A stretch of 64,000 nucleotides of DNA from Hyphococcus sp. (GCA_013002535.1 JABDJK010000095.1:1-64000), one strand, 5' to 3'. Positions 54,136 through 63,840 are shown, counted from the stretch's first letter. Made by a program: numbers and translations. Notes: a model not told the origin generated them from the sequence alone.

Positions 54136-54927
54136 ATGGACGGTTGGGTCGAATTCGCGCTGGGGCGCTACAACTACTGGATTGTCATCGTTTTGATGAT
54201 GACTGGGCTCTATATTGTTTTCGCCCGCGGCAATCTGGTGAAGAAAGTTGTCGGTCTAAATATTTTTCAGACTTCCGTATTCATTTTTTATATCACCATT
54301 GGCAAAATCACTGGCGGCACCGCGCCAATCTATTGGAAAAAGGACGTCTATTACGGCGGTGATCATGGAGATGGTCACGGGGACGGGCATAGCAGTGAAG
54401 ATGCGCACGACGCCAACGCGACGCATGAAGTCGCCGACCATGGCGAAGCCTCAACGAGCCTTCACGATAAGATCGATAATGATCTGGCGACAAACGACCT
54501 AAAGGCGGCGCTTGAGAACGTTGAGGCCGATCATGCGAACGAAACAACCACGCTGCACGAGGCGCCCGAAGGCGCCGAAAAAATCGCCAATGACGCATTA
54601 GCGGCGAGCGGCGACAAAATCGAATCGAGTTTCAAAGTCGACAAGGACGCGCTTGAGGCGATGAAAGATACTCATGCCGAGGCCGGCGCAGACGCCGCTG
54701 CGCACGGCGCCGCTTATGCTGAAAGCGGCCTTCAATATGTTTATTCAAACCCGCTGCCCCACGTTCTTATCCTGACGGCGATTGTCGTCGGCGTCGCGAC
54801 AACGGCGGTAGGACTGGCGCTCGCGGTGCGTATTCGCGAAGCCTATGGCACCATCGAGGAAGATGAACTTGTAGCGATGGACAATGTCGCGGAGTTTGGC
54901 GGCGAAGCGGAAGCGGCGGCCTCATGA
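54136..54927 (+). CDS. mnhC: Na+/H+ antiporter subunit C with a large acidic His-rich insertion
   Basis: A 263-residue NuoK-like protein, more than twice the usual length of about 110-130. Helices 1-2 (13-30, 36-57) and the C-terminal helix (208-231) with HVLILTAIVVGVATTAVGLALAVRIREAYGTIEEDE are normal. Between them, after GGTAPIYW, about 130 residues (69-200) are inserted: Asp/Glu/Ala-rich, low-complexity, with eleven His including HGDGHGDGH at 77-85. The frame is open throughout. Such an insert would project between helices 2 and 3. It may bind metal or protons (inference). Confidence 0.93.
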   Translation: MDGWVEFALGRYNYWIVIVLMMTGLYIVFARGNLVKKVVGLNIFQTSVFIFYITIGKITGGTAPIYWKKDVYYGGDHGDGHGDGHSSEDAHDANATHEVADHGEASTSLHDKIDNDLATNDLKAALENVEADHANETTTLHEAPEGAEKIANDALAASGDKIESSFKVDKDALEAMKDTHAEAGADAAAHGAAYAESGLQYVYSNPLPHVLILTAIVVGVATTAVGLALAVRIREAYGTIEEDELVAMDNVAEFGGEAEAAAS

Positions 54928-56426
54928 ATATGATCGCGCAACTGCCAGTTTTGCCGGTTATCGTCCCGCTTGTCCTGGCGCCGATTACGCTGCTGTTGCC
55001 GAAGGGCCGTGCGCCACATCTCTATGCAACTTTCGTAAGCTGGGCGACGTTTGCGGCCTGTATCTTTCTATTGCGTGAAGTCGCAGAAGCCGGCGTCCTT
55101 TCCTATCATCTCGGCGATTGGGCGCCGCCGCTCGGGATTGAATATCGCGTCGATTTGGCGAATGCGCTGGTGCTCGTTCTCGTTTCGGGCATCGCCGCCG
55201 TTGTCTTCCCGTTTGCTTATCGTTCGGTGCAGCTGGAAATAGACAAACATCAGTCGCCGTTTTTCTATGGCGCCTTATTAATTTGCATGACCGGTCTTCT
55301 CGGCGTCACCATCACCGGCGACGCCTTTAACGTCTTCGTCTTTTTGGAGATTTCGTCGCTCTCAACTTATGCGCTGATTGCCATGGGCGCGCGGCGCGAC
55401 CGGCGCGCGCTTACGGCGTCGTTCAATTATCTGGTCATGGGCACCATTGGCGCGACGTTCTTCGTCATCGGCATCGGGCTCCTCTATCAGGCGACGGGCA
55501 CGCTCAACATGGCGGATCTGCATGATCGTCTTGCCGGGCAAAATAGCCGCGTCATTGACGCAGGCTTTGCGTTCATTCTGGTCGGCATCGGCTTGAAGCT
55601 CGCCATGTTCCCGATGCATCTGTGGTTGCCAAACGCTTATACATATGCCCCGTCGGCGGTGTCGGCATTCCTTGCAGCGACGGCGACCAAGGTCGCGGTC
55701 TATGTCTTGATCCGCTTCCTCTTCACGGTCTTCGGGTTTGATTTCGCGTTTCTGGGCGCTGCCTTCACCTGGGTTCTGTTGCCGCTGGGGCTCGCGGGCA
55801 TGTTCGTTGCGTCCCTCGTCGCGGTCTTTCAGGAAGACGTCAAACGCATGCTTGCCTATTCGTCGGTTGGACAGATTGGTTACATGTTGCTCGGTCTTTC
55901 GTTCGCAACCGTTGAGGGCGTTTCTGCCTCGCTCGTTCACGTCGTGAACCACGCGCTCATGAAGGGCGCGCTCTTTATGGCGGTCGCTTGCGTCGTTTTG
56001 CGGGCCGGCTCGCATTCAATTCATGCGTTTGCCGGATTATCGAAACGTATGCCCTATACGACCTGGGCGTTTTTGATCAGCGGGCTCTCGCTGATTGGCG
56101 TGCCGCTTACGGTCGGCTTTGTTTCCAAATGGTATCTGTTGACTGCAGCTTTCGCCGCAGGGCACTGGTATGCAGGTTTCCTAATCGTCGCTTCGTCGCT
56201 CATCGCGCTACTCTATATAGGCCGCGTCGCAGAAGTCATGCTGCTGCGGGAACCGGCGACGGAAGGAAAATACGTTATCGCGAAACAAGATGCGCCGCTT
56301 TCCATGTTGATACCGATGTGGATCCTTGTTGCTGCGAATATCTATTTTGGCGTCAATACTGATTTAACCGGCGACCTTGCGAGACGCGCCGCTGAGGCGC
56401 TGATGCTAACGGCGGGGGCTGGTTAA
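54924..56426 (+). CDS. mnhD: Antiporter subunit D, first NuoN/M-like copy
   Basis: A 500-residue, roughly 14-helix proton-pumping-type subunit of the NuoL/M/N superfamily. It shows FLEISSLSTYALIAMGARRDRRALTASFNYLVMGTIGATFF (the charged residues in the broken helix region), HLWLPNAYTYAPSAVSAFLAATATKVAVYVL, and FQEDVKRMLAYSSVGQIGYM. Overlaps mnhC by four bases. Confidence 0.93.
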   Translation: MNMIAQLPVLPVIVPLVLAPITLLLPKGRAPHLYATFVSWATFAACIFLLREVAEAGVLSYHLGDWAPPLGIEYRVDLANALVLVLVSGIAAVVFPFAYRSVQLEIDKHQSPFFYGALLICMTGLLGVTITGDAFNVFVFLEISSLSTYALIAMGARRDRRALTASFNYLVMGTIGATFFVIGIGLLYQATGTLNMADLHDRLAGQNSRVIDAGFAFILVGIGLKLAMFPMHLWLPNAYTYAPSAVSAFLAATATKVAVYVLIRFLFTVFGFDFAFLGAAFTWVLLPLGLAGMFVASLVAVFQEDVKRMLAYSSVGQIGYMLLGLSFATVEGVSASLVHVVNHALMKGALFMAVACVVLRAGSHSIHAFAGLSKRMPYTTWAFLISGLSLIGVPLTVGFVSKWYLLTAAFAAGHWYAGFLIVASSLIALLYIGRVAEVMLLREPATEGKYVIAKQDAPLSMLIPMWILVAANIYFGVNTDLTGDLARRAAEALMLTAGAG

Positions 56427-57934
56427 TGATTACTCCCGGCAACGCCATCGCCTTCACGATTGCGCTTCCGCTCGTCGGTTGCCTCATCATCTGGCTGCTC
56501 GACAAGAAGCCGAACTTGCGTGAGGCGGCAACGCTGGCCACCGGTTGGTTGTTGCTGATCCTCTCCGTGATCGTCTTTATGGCGGTGGGCGAGGGGCATC
56601 GCCCCGGCTATCAATTCTTCGAAGTTATCGATGGCTTGCCATTGGCCTTTCGAGCCGAACCGCTCGGCGCCATGTTTGGCGTCATCGCCAGCGGTCTCTG
56701 GCTCGTCAATTCGGTATATTCCATCGGCTATATGCGCGGCGGCAATGAAAAGCACCAGACGCGCTTTTACATGTCCTTCGCTGTGGCGATATCCGCCGCC
56801 ATGGGCGTCGCTTATTCGGCGAACCTTTTCACGCTGTTTATTTTCTACGAAGTTCTGACGCTCTCGACTTTCCCGCTGGTGACGCACAAGGGCGACGCAA
56901 ACGCGGCGCGCGGCGGCCGGGTTTATCTTGGCGTCCTGATGGCGACGTCCATCGGGTTACTCCTGCCTGCAATTGTCTGGACCTATGCGATCACTGAGAC
57001 GACGGATTTCACGGTCGGCGGCATTCTCGCCATGCATGTGGATGCGGCGGGGCCGATCGTCGGTGTCCTGCTGGGGCTATATGCTTTCGGGATAGGCAAG
57101 GCGGCGTTAATGCCGATGCATCCGTGGCTGCCAAACGCCATGGTGGCGCCGACGCCGGTCTCAGCATTTCTTCACGCAGTTGCGGTGGTGAAGGCGGGCG
57201 TCTTTTCAATCTTAAAAATCGTTGTCTATATTTTCGGCATCGACCTGTTGAAAGATACGGGCGCGAGCATTCCGTTCATGTGGATCGCCGCGATATCGAT
57301 TTTGCTGGCCTCGGCCATCGCGATGCACAAGGACAATCTGAAAGCGCGGCTCGCCTATTCGACGGTGTCGCAGCTTTCCTATGTGACGTTGGGCGCTATG
57401 CTCGCGACCTCCATGGGTGTCATGGGCGGGGCAACACAAATTGCCGCCCACGCCCTCGGCAAGATGACGCTCTTCATGTGCGCCGGGGCAATCTATGTCG
57501 CTCACCACAAGACGCTGATATCCGAAATGCGCGGGCTTGGGCGAAAAATGCCGTGGACATTCGGGGCGTTTTTTATCGGCGCCATGTCAATTATTGGCTT
57601 GCCGCCGCTAGCGGGTTCCTGGCCGAAGTTCTTTTTGATGTTGGGCGCCGCAGACGCCGGGCAACTCGCGATCATCATCATTTTGATGATCTCGTCGATC
57701 ATGAACGTAGTCTATCTTCTCTCGATCCCGGTGCAGGCGTTTTACATGAACCCGGCCGAAGAAGGCGAGAAGGCCCAAGGCGCCGGCGGCAAGGGCATCG
57801 ACTGGGGCAATCTATCCGAGGCGCCGATTTTATGTCTCGCGCCGCCGCTCTTTACGGCTGCGGGCGCTTTCGTCCTCTTCTTCCTTGCCGATGATTTGCA
57901 TACCTATCTGTTGCCGCTGATTGGAGGCGGGTGA
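56426..57934 (+). CDS. mnhD: Antiporter subunit D, second NuoM-like copy
   Basis: A 502-residue protein of the same superfamily with FEVL-type ion-path residues (FIFYEVLTLSTFPLVTHKG), MHPWLPNAMVAPTPVSAFLHAVAVVKAGVF and HKDNLKARLAYSTVSQLSYVTLGAM. It differs enough from the first copy to have a separate role, as the two or three antiporter-like subunits do in Complex I. Starts at the TAATG junction. Confidence 0.92.
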   Translation: MITPGNAIAFTIALPLVGCLIIWLLDKKPNLREAATLATGWLLLILSVIVFMAVGEGHRPGYQFFEVIDGLPLAFRAEPLGAMFGVIASGLWLVNSVYSIGYMRGGNEKHQTRFYMSFAVAISAAMGVAYSANLFTLFIFYEVLTLSTFPLVTHKGDANAARGGRVYLGVLMATSIGLLLPAIVWTYAITETTDFTVGGILAMHVDAAGPIVGVLLGLYAFGIGKAALMPMHPWLPNAMVAPTPVSAFLHAVAVVKAGVFSILKIVVYIFGIDLLKDTGASIPFMWIAAISILLASAIAMHKDNLKARLAYSTVSQLSYVTLGAMLATSMGVMGGATQIAAHALGKMTLFMCAGAIYVAHHKTLISEMRGLGRKMPWTFGAFFIGAMSIIGLPPLAGSWPKFFLMLGAADAGQLAIIIILMISSIMNVVYLLSIPVQAFYMNPAEEGEKAQGAGGKGIDWGNLSEAPILCLAPPLFTAAGAFVLFFLADDLHTYLLPLIGGG

Positions 57935-58215
57935 TGAGCGACCACAAACCAAACCCCGATGAAAAGCCCGGCTGGGCGGATACGCCCGGTTTTCGAAAAG
58001 TCTTTCTCGGGGTTTTGATTGTCTCGGCAATTGCCGCCGCGCTTGCCGGTCTCAATCCGGCATGGAAAAATCCGAAAGCGCATTTTGAGGTTGAGGCGTT
58101 TTTCGCCTTCTTCGCTTTTTGGGGCTTCGCCTGCTTCATGTTCATCGTGCTTGTTGGCCAGCATTTGCGCAAGCTCGTTGGCCGCAAGGAAGATTACTAC
58201 GAGGAGCGCGAATAA
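57934..58215 (+). CDS. Small two-helix protein inside the antiporter operon
   Basis: A 93-residue protein with two hydrophobic helices (about 23-41 and 57-79) and charged ends (PDEKPGWADTPGF, RKEDYYEERE). It is overlapped with the second mnhD (TGATG, GGAGG upstream) and abuts the third, so it is very likely a bona fide accessory subunit. It has no counterpart among MnhA-G that I know. Confidence 0.8.
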   Translation: MSDHKPNPDEKPGWADTPGFRKVFLGVLIVSAIAAALAGLNPAWKNPKAHFEVEAFFAFFAFWGFACFMFIVLVGQHLRKLVGRKEDYYEERE

Positions 58216-59940
58216 ATGGCGGCGCTCCTTGATCTTCTGATCAACAATCCGGCGATCATTTTGACGATCGGCGCCGCGGTGACGCTGGTTGCGCCGCGCC
58301 ATTTGGCCTCGCCGATTTTGCTCGTCTTCACCGCAGCATCCGCCGTCAAACTCTATTCATTAGGTCTTGGCGAATATGGCGCGATCACACTTTTCGGCGA
58401 ACAACTGACAACCGTGCGCCTCGATATGACGTCGCGGCTTTTTGCGGTCGTCTTTCACATCGCCGCTGCGCTAAACATCATTTACGGCTGGGGGACACGC
58501 GATCGCGGGCAGAATTTTGCAACGCTTGCTTATCCGGCTGCTGCACTTGGCGGCGTCATGGCGGGTGACCTCATCACGCTCTTCATCTGGTGGGAAATCG
58601 CAGCAATCACATCGGTTCTCCTGGTATGGGCGCCGGGAACCCGCGCCACATATATTTCCGGCATGCGCTATCTTTCGATCCAGATCTTGTCCGGCGTCCT
58701 GCTCCTCGCCGGGATCGTGCTTTTATACCGCGAGACCAACAGCTTCGTCTTTGCCGAGATCGGCCTTCGCGACGCAGATGGCGCGATCAAGCTCTCTGCG
58801 CTCTTCATGTTCATCGCCTTCGGCATTAAGGCGGCGTTTCCGCTGCTCCACAACTGGGTGCAGGACGCCTATCCGAAATCGACCATTAATGGGACGATCA
58901 TCCTTTCGATCTTTACGACCAAGCTTGCGGTTTATTCCCTGGTGCGCGGCTTTCCGGGCCAGACGGAGCTTGTCTATATCGGCGCCGTGATGACGATCTT
59001 CCCGATCTTCTTCGCCCTCATTGAAAATGATCTGCGCAAGGTTTTGACCTACTCCATCAACAACCAGGTCGGTTTCATGGTCTGCGCTATCGGCCTTGGC
59101 GCGATAAACGGCGCCGTTGGCTATGCTTTCGGCAACATCATTTTTGAGGGACTTTTATTCATGGCGCTCGGCGCCGCGATGTACCGGACGGGCACCTCAA
59201 AAGCGACGGAGCTTGGCGGGCTCTACAAGACGATGCCCATGACAATGGTTCTTTGCATAATCGGCGCGCTCTCGATTTCGGCGTTCCCGGGAACGCTTGG
59301 GTTCGTGGTCAAAGGCATGATTATCGAAGGCGCCGCCGGCTTTAATCTGTGGATTTGGTTGACGCTGCTATTTGCATCCGCTGGCGTTCTGGAACATGCC
59401 GGCATCAAGATCCCGTATTTCACCTTCTTCGCCCATGACAGCGGCAAGCGACCGAAAGACGCGCCCCTTGGCATGCTCGTCGCCATGGTGCTCGGCGCCG
59501 CCATGTGCCTCGGGTTTGGCGTTTATCCGGACCCGCTCTATGCGCTGTTGCCTGATCAGGAGGCGGTTGCGAAGTATCACGCCTATTCCGCCTACCATAT
59601 CGTCGAGCAATTGCAGTTGCTTCTCTGGGCTGTCCTCGCCTTCGCTGTATTGGTCTTGTGCAAATGGTATCCGGCCGAAGTTCCCTCGACAAATCTCGAC
59701 ACCGATTGGCTTTACCGGGTGCCTGGACGCTCATTTATAACTTGGGCAAGCGGTGCGTCGCGCGCAACATGGATTTCCTTATGGGGGATTTTTACCGGGC
59801 GTTTACAAGCTGTGATGGCGAGGATTTATTCCGTGCACGGGCCCGAAGGGCAGATGTCGCGATCCTGGCCGATCGGGTTTATGGCGCTTTGGACCGCAAT
59901 ATTACTGGCGTTTGTTCTGGTCCTGTCGCTGCGCGCTTAG
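58216..59940 (+). CDS. mnhD: Antiporter subunit D, third NuoL/M-like copy
   Basis: A 574-residue NuoL/M/N-superfamily protein with FIWWEIAAITSVLLVWAPGTRATYISGMRYLSIQ, HNWVQDAYPKSTINGTIILSIFTTKLAVYSL and ENDLRKVLTYSINNQVGFMVCAIGLGAINGAVGYAFGNI. It ends the operon. With it, the cluster has three antiporter-like subunits, which is more than a standard MnhA-G complex. Confidence 0.92.
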   Translation: MAALLDLLINNPAIILTIGAAVTLVAPRHLASPILLVFTAASAVKLYSLGLGEYGAITLFGEQLTTVRLDMTSRLFAVVFHIAAALNIIYGWGTRDRGQNFATLAYPAAALGGVMAGDLITLFIWWEIAAITSVLLVWAPGTRATYISGMRYLSIQILSGVLLLAGIVLLYRETNSFVFAEIGLRDADGAIKLSALFMFIAFGIKAAFPLLHNWVQDAYPKSTINGTIILSIFTTKLAVYSLVRGFPGQTELVYIGAVMTIFPIFFALIENDLRKVLTYSINNQVGFMVCAIGLGAINGAVGYAFGNIIFEGLLFMALGAAMYRTGTSKATELGGLYKTMPMTMVLCIIGALSISAFPGTLGFVVKGMIIEGAAGFNLWIWLTLLFASAGVLEHAGIKIPYFTFFAHDSGKRPKDAPLGMLVAMVLGAAMCLGFGVYPDPLYALLPDQEAVAKYHAYSAYHIVEQLQLLLWAVLAFAVLVLCKWYPAEVPSTNLDTDWLYRVPGRSFITWASGASRATWISLWGIFTGRLQAVMARIYSVHGPEGQMSRSWPIGFMALWTAILLAFVLVLSLRA

Positions 59941-59976
59941 GCCGTTTACTGAATAATCTTTAAGGTTTGGGGTTAA

Positions 59977-59997
59977 CCGGACATCAATTATGTCCGG
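59977..59997. other. Eight-base perfect hairpin after the antiporter operon
   Basis: CCGGACAT (59977-59984), loop CAATT, ATGTCCGG (59990-59997). No T-run follows. Could be a binding site or weak transcription stop. Confidence 0.45.
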
Positions 59998-60101
59998 AAA
60001 CTTGTCCTCAACTCAAATGTCCAATCAAGATTATCCGGCGCACGCTTATTAAACGCTTCGGCAATTTGCTCGCCCGATGGCCGGGTCGGCCCGCCGCCCG
60101 A

Positions 60102-60450
60102 ATGTCAAAGGAAATCGTATGTGAGGCCGGGTGTATACCGCACGGCGACTTGCACAAGATGCAACGCAGGCGGATCGCGGCTGACGGTCGCGCGCTAAAT
60201 GGCCATGTATCTTGCCCGCGTCGTCGGCCAGTTGGCGTTGAGTGAAGTTGCGGAAATCTTCGGGCGTGACCGCTCAACAGTTTCTCATGGCTGCGCCAAC
60301 ATTGCGGATCGCCGCGACAGCCCGCTATTCGACATGCAGATGGAATATAAGGAAAAGCGGCTGCGCAAGAGAACTCGCCAATATCGGCTGCAAAATCCTG
60401 ATGCGAAAGAAAACTCGCTCAAAAGAAAGAAAATTGTACGCAAATTTTAA
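60102..60450 (+). pseudogene. Frameshifted DnaA C-terminal-like HTH gene
   Basis: The C-terminal part (ATG 60199 to 60450) is an unmistakable DnaA domain [42 protein letters not shown]. Its natural N-terminal part, with EIVCEAGCIPHGDLHKMQRRRI and then ADGRAL, lies in a different frame (ATG 60102 onward). Inserting one A in the A-run at 60197-60199 would join both into one protein of about 115 residues. So the gene looks broken by a one-base deletion, or the base was lost in sequencing. The C-terminal part could still be made from its own ATG, right after an in-frame TAA. Confidence 0.65.
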
Positions 60451-60863
60451 CAACCGGCTTGTTCAGCTTCGGCGATGGCGCGAATGCGATTAACCATAGA
60501 GTGAAGGCCGTTGGACCGCTGCGGCGTCAGATGATCTTTAAGATCAAATGGCGCCAATGCAGCTTCCGGATCGACCGCTAAAATCTCTTCTGGCGTCTTG
60601 CCGGAATAAAGTGCGATCAGCAACGCGATCAGGCCTTTGACGATATGGGCGTCTGAATCGCCATATATCTTTAAAGCGTTGTCGTCGCTGCGTTCGGTAT
60701 GAACCCATACCTGGCTGGCGCAGCCGCGCACCTTGTGGGCGGCGTCGCGTTGGTTTTCAGGGTAGGGCGCCAGATCGCGGCCGAGATCAATCAGATATTT
60801 ATAGCGCTCATCCCAGTCATCGATGAATTCAAAATCGGCGCGGATGTCGTGAAAATTTGCCAT
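60447..60863 (-). CDS. sufE: Cysteine desulfuration protein SufE
   Basis: A 138-residue SufE that takes sulfur from SufS cysteine desulfurase for iron-sulfur cluster assembly. [11 protein letters not shown] contains the sulfur-accepting Cys near 53; [19 protein letters not shown] and [16 protein letters not shown] are also typical. ATG 60863 gives the normal N-terminus; an upstream ATG would add ten residues. No suf operon is adjacent. Confidence 0.95.
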   Translation of the reverse strand: MANFHDIRADFEFIDDWDERYKYLIDLGRDLAPYPENQRDAAHKVRGCASQVWVHTERSDDNALKIYGDSDAHIVKGLIALLIALYSGKTPEEILAVDPEAALAPFDLKDHLTPQRSNGLHSMVNRIRAIAEAEQAGC

Positions 60864-61208
60864 AGGCCGGAAATAGGGCGGCTGGCGCTCCAAGGCAATG
60901 GAGAGATTTGCCTCTAATATTCTCGGGGCGCCGCCGCCCTTTTCTTTGTCAATCGGGGGAACGATCTCACGACCTTCCGAAGGGGGACATCGGAAGCGCG
61001 AGACCGCCCGCGCCGGCGCCTACGTGGGATGCACGCGCCGGCACGCGAAAAATTAAATCAAATTTGAATTAAATACCTGCCAATAAAAGTGGTTAGGATT
61101 GCGTAAATATCTTACGACTTTCGTTATTTTAGCCCGCAAAAAAAGGCCGCCCGAAAAGGCGGCCAAATTTTTTTCAAAATGTTGGGTGACGGTTTAGCTG
61201 CCCATTTA
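60864..61208. other. Gene-free region with dyad and terminator
   Basis: About 345 bases. Contains a seven-base dyad, CTTCCGA/TCGGAAG (60974-60980 / 60990-60996), an AT-rich stretch at 61045-61135 and the terminator of the minus-strand gene. No convincing gene is seen. Confidence 0.5.
61135..61174 (-). terminator. Rho-independent terminator of the minus-strand gene
   Basis: GGCCGCC (61145-61151), loop CGAAAA, GGCGGCC (61158-61164). On the minus strand it is followed by a T-run read from the A-run at 61137-61144, directly downstream of the gene at 61209-62198. The plus strand also has a T-run, so the element may be bidirectional. Confidence 0.88.
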
Positions 61209-62198
61209 TCAGCTACCTGTGCCGCCAACCCATCCCGTGCAAGTGGAAATGTCATTGAGCCCGTGTTCACCGAGGCAGAACGCTTCTTCATAGGGTGTGC
61301 GCGTTGCGGCGATACATTGGTTCAGGGTCAGTTTCGCCATGCCGAGGCATTGCTCGGATTTTCTGTCGGTGGCGTAAACTTTCACGATTTTCGGGTTCAG
61401 CGTGTCCGTTGAATATCGCGCAGCAAGATTGAGGATGCGATCCATTACTGCTTTCGCATTGGCTTGGCGCATTCGGCCCGCGGGCGCCTGTTCGCCCCAG
61501 TCAGAACCCCATGTTGCCGCGCTTGCCAGTGACGGCGCAATCACGCCGCCATCGCTTGAACGCGTTAAGTCCGGCGCGCCCGGTGTCGCGCGTTTCTTAC
61601 TGTAGGCGTCAGCCTCGCTGATGCGTTTCTGGCTCGCCGCAATCCGTTGCTTACCCCATTTGGTTTTCTGCATGGCGTACGCTTGCGCTTTAAAAGTCTC
61701 GCCAAGTGCGGTGATGCGGGCGCCGTCGCTTGCGGTCATGGCGAGGACTGCGGCAACCGCTTCATCGGCGCCGTCCATAGACCGGATAAATCCGGGATCT
61801 TGCGCTATATTCGAAAGCAACTGATCTTTGCCCGTCATGCCGCGCTTTTTGCGCTTCTTCATTGCGTCTTTGATCGCTTCTTTGAATTCTGGGGTGTCGG
61901 CGGCGACGAGCGCGGCGTAGGCGACCCAGCCGTTGGACAAGGCTTTGGGGTTATGTGCGCCCAACCGGCGGTGGGCTTCGCGGGTCACATTCGCATTGTT
62001 GAACGGCATTGCCTCGATCGCAGCGACATCCTCGCGGTATTGGACATAGCTGGCGGCGGTTCGCTCCAGCGAATCATCTTTCGGCTGCGCCAGTGTATCA
62101 GCTGAAACGCCTGTTGCCGCAAATCCAGCAATTACGGCGGTGAAAACAACGATTCGCGGGCTAAATCGCGAGCGCCTCCGCATTACGATGCGCGACAT
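61209..62198 (-). CDS. Exported protein, unknown
   Basis: A 329-residue protein with a basic N-terminus (MSRIVMRRRSRF) and a signal peptide ending near SAD (34). The body is helix-rich and Ala/Lys-rich; four Cys lie in the last 50 residues (EQCLGMAKLTLNQCI, AFCLGEHG, TCTGW), which may form two disulfides. GGGAG nine bases upstream decides ATG 62198. I do not recognise the family. Confidence 0.75.
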   Translation of the reverse strand: MSRIVMRRRSRFSPRIVVFTAVIAGFAATGVSADTLAQPKDDSLERTAASYVQYREDVAAIEAMPFNNANVTREAHRRLGAHNPKALSNGWVAYAALVAADTPEFKEAIKDAMKKRKKRGMTGKDQLLSNIAQDPGFIRSMDGADEAVAAVLAMTASDGARITALGETFKAQAYAMQKTKWGKQRIAASQKRISEADAYSKKRATPGAPDLTRSSDGGVIAPSLASAATWGSDWGEQAPAGRMRQANAKAVMDRILNLAARYSTDTLNPKIVKVYATDRKSEQCLGMAKLTLNQCIAATRTPYEEAFCLGEHGLNDISTCTGWVGGTGS

Positions 62199-62451
62199 AA
62201 ACAACAACTCCCAAGACATAACCAAACGTTACCGTTTAGCCACTTTACCGCCCCACGGTTTAAGGCCCGCTTCATCACCCTAACCCAATTAGAAACAAAT
62301 TCGACAGAATTCCGGGCTTTATAGCTGATTTTCTGCGAGTTTCGAGCCATTCAACATTTATTAACGACAATTCGGCATTGGTGAAGGGACATTAACGAAT
62401 CTCTCGAAACGGTTAAGCCGGGCGCCGGCGGACGCCGTAAACTGGTGAAAA

Positions 62452-63705
62452 ATGGCGAAAGCCCCGCTTTCCTTCCTGAATTCTGTTTTATCCGGATTGG
62501 CCGGCAATTTCGGCGGCGGTCCGACTTGGCGCGGCGGGCCGAATGATATCGTGGCGACGCTCCACGAGGACGGCATTCTGGTTGAGGTTTCGCCTTCTGC
62601 GCGTTTAGTGATTGGGGCGGCTGGCTCTCTGGTAGGGCGCTCGATCTTTGATTTTGTCGCCCGCGATCACCGGTCCGATGTACACAACGCCTTGAGGGCA
62701 GCGGCGCGCGGCAAATACGCTGATCCAGCGGCGCTGGTTTGCGAATTTCAGCTCCTTCGGGTGCGCCGGGCGCCGGCCTGGACGCATTTATCGCTAAAGC
62801 CGGTGTCAGGCGGGCGGATCAAGGCGCTGTTGTCAACCGAAGCGCGCCTACAACATGAGCAGATCGCAGTCGATCAAACCGCCGTAGCGGCAAGTGAACG
62901 CGATACGGTCGCCGCACAAGAAATCGCCGACCTTAGCCATGAAATGAAGACGCCGCTGAATGCGATTATGGGCTTTGCCGACGCCATGCGAATGGAGGCA
63001 TATGGGCCGCTTGGGTCGGACAAATATCGCGAATACGCAAACGATATTCACAATTCCGGCGCGCACCTTCTCGAACTCGTGCAAACAACCCTCGATCGCG
63101 CAAAGCTGGCTGAGGGCGTTGATGATTTCGAACCGACCTTGTCGCCGCCGGCGGAAGTCGCGAGCGAGTGCGTTTCCATGGTGCGCGGTCAGGCGAAAGC
63201 CGCCGGATTGAACATGCGTTTTATTGCTGCGCCGGACTTGCCGGAAACGATGATCGACGCCCGCATCGTCAAGCAGATTTTGATCAATCTATTGACCAAT
63301 GCATTGAAATTTACGGAGCGCGGCGAAATCAGTCTGAGTGTTGAAGAAAATTGCGGCGCCATTGACTACACCGTGCGCGATACCGGCGTCGGTATGAATA
63401 ACGTGATGCTGGCGAAGCTTGGCGGGCGATTCTCCGACACCCACCAAACCGGCGTGCGCGGCAATCGCGGATCCGGTCTCGGGCTGTCCCTCTCGTTTGA
63501 ATTGGCGCGAAGACATGGCGGGCTTTTGAAATTCCGGTCAACGCCTGGTGAGGGAACAACGGCGCAATTCACTTTGCCGGTGAGGCGATCGATGAATGAA
63601 ATATCCCCCGCGCCTCGCATTGCCGAAACTGCTGATCTCGATATTCAAAGCCAGCTTGACCGGGTCGCTGGTTACAGGCGCCAGCATCCCGCATCAGCCG
63701 CTTAA
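62452..63705 (+). CDS. PAS-domain sensor histidine kinase
   Basis: A 417-residue kinase: PAS-like sensor (about 34-125), HisKA with H-box DLSHEMKTPLNAIMGFADAM (phospho-His163), then HATPase with ILINLLTNALKFTERG (N-box), DTGVGM (G1) and GSGLGLSLSFELARRHGG (G2). No transmembrane helix, so it is cytoplasmic. No response regulator is adjacent; it could feed a shared phosphorelay. Confidence 0.93.
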   Translation: MAKAPLSFLNSVLSGLAGNFGGGPTWRGGPNDIVATLHEDGILVEVSPSARLVIGAAGSLVGRSIFDFVARDHRSDVHNALRAAARGKYADPAALVCEFQLLRVRRAPAWTHLSLKPVSGGRIKALLSTEARLQHEQIAVDQTAVAASERDTVAAQEIADLSHEMKTPLNAIMGFADAMRMEAYGPLGSDKYREYANDIHNSGAHLLELVQTTLDRAKLAEGVDDFEPTLSPPAEVASECVSMVRGQAKAAGLNMRFIAAPDLPETMIDARIVKQILINLLTNALKFTERGEISLSVEENCGAIDYTVRDTGVGMNNVMLAKLGGRFSDTHQTGVRGNRGSGLGLSLSFELARRHGGLLKFRSTPGEGTTAQFTLPVRRSMNEISPAPRIAETADLDIQSQLDRVAGYRRQHPASAA

Positions 63706-63840
63706 CCGGAACTGTTTCGAAATGACACGCTTGGAACCGCTGCTTGCCGGCGCATTTATACATAGCATTAAACAAGAGTTGATAAATTATCGCCCACCCG
63801 AGGCAGGGTAACTGGTTTCGTTTTAAAGGCGTTCAACACT

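Noticed and set aside
55362-56015. 217-residue minus-strand frame
   Set aside because: Antisense to the first mnhD gene, highly charged, no motif; mnhD is supported by strong family signatures.
57124-57894. 256-residue plus-strand frame
   Set aside because: Shadow of the second mnhD gene in another frame; composition is Arg-rich without family motifs.
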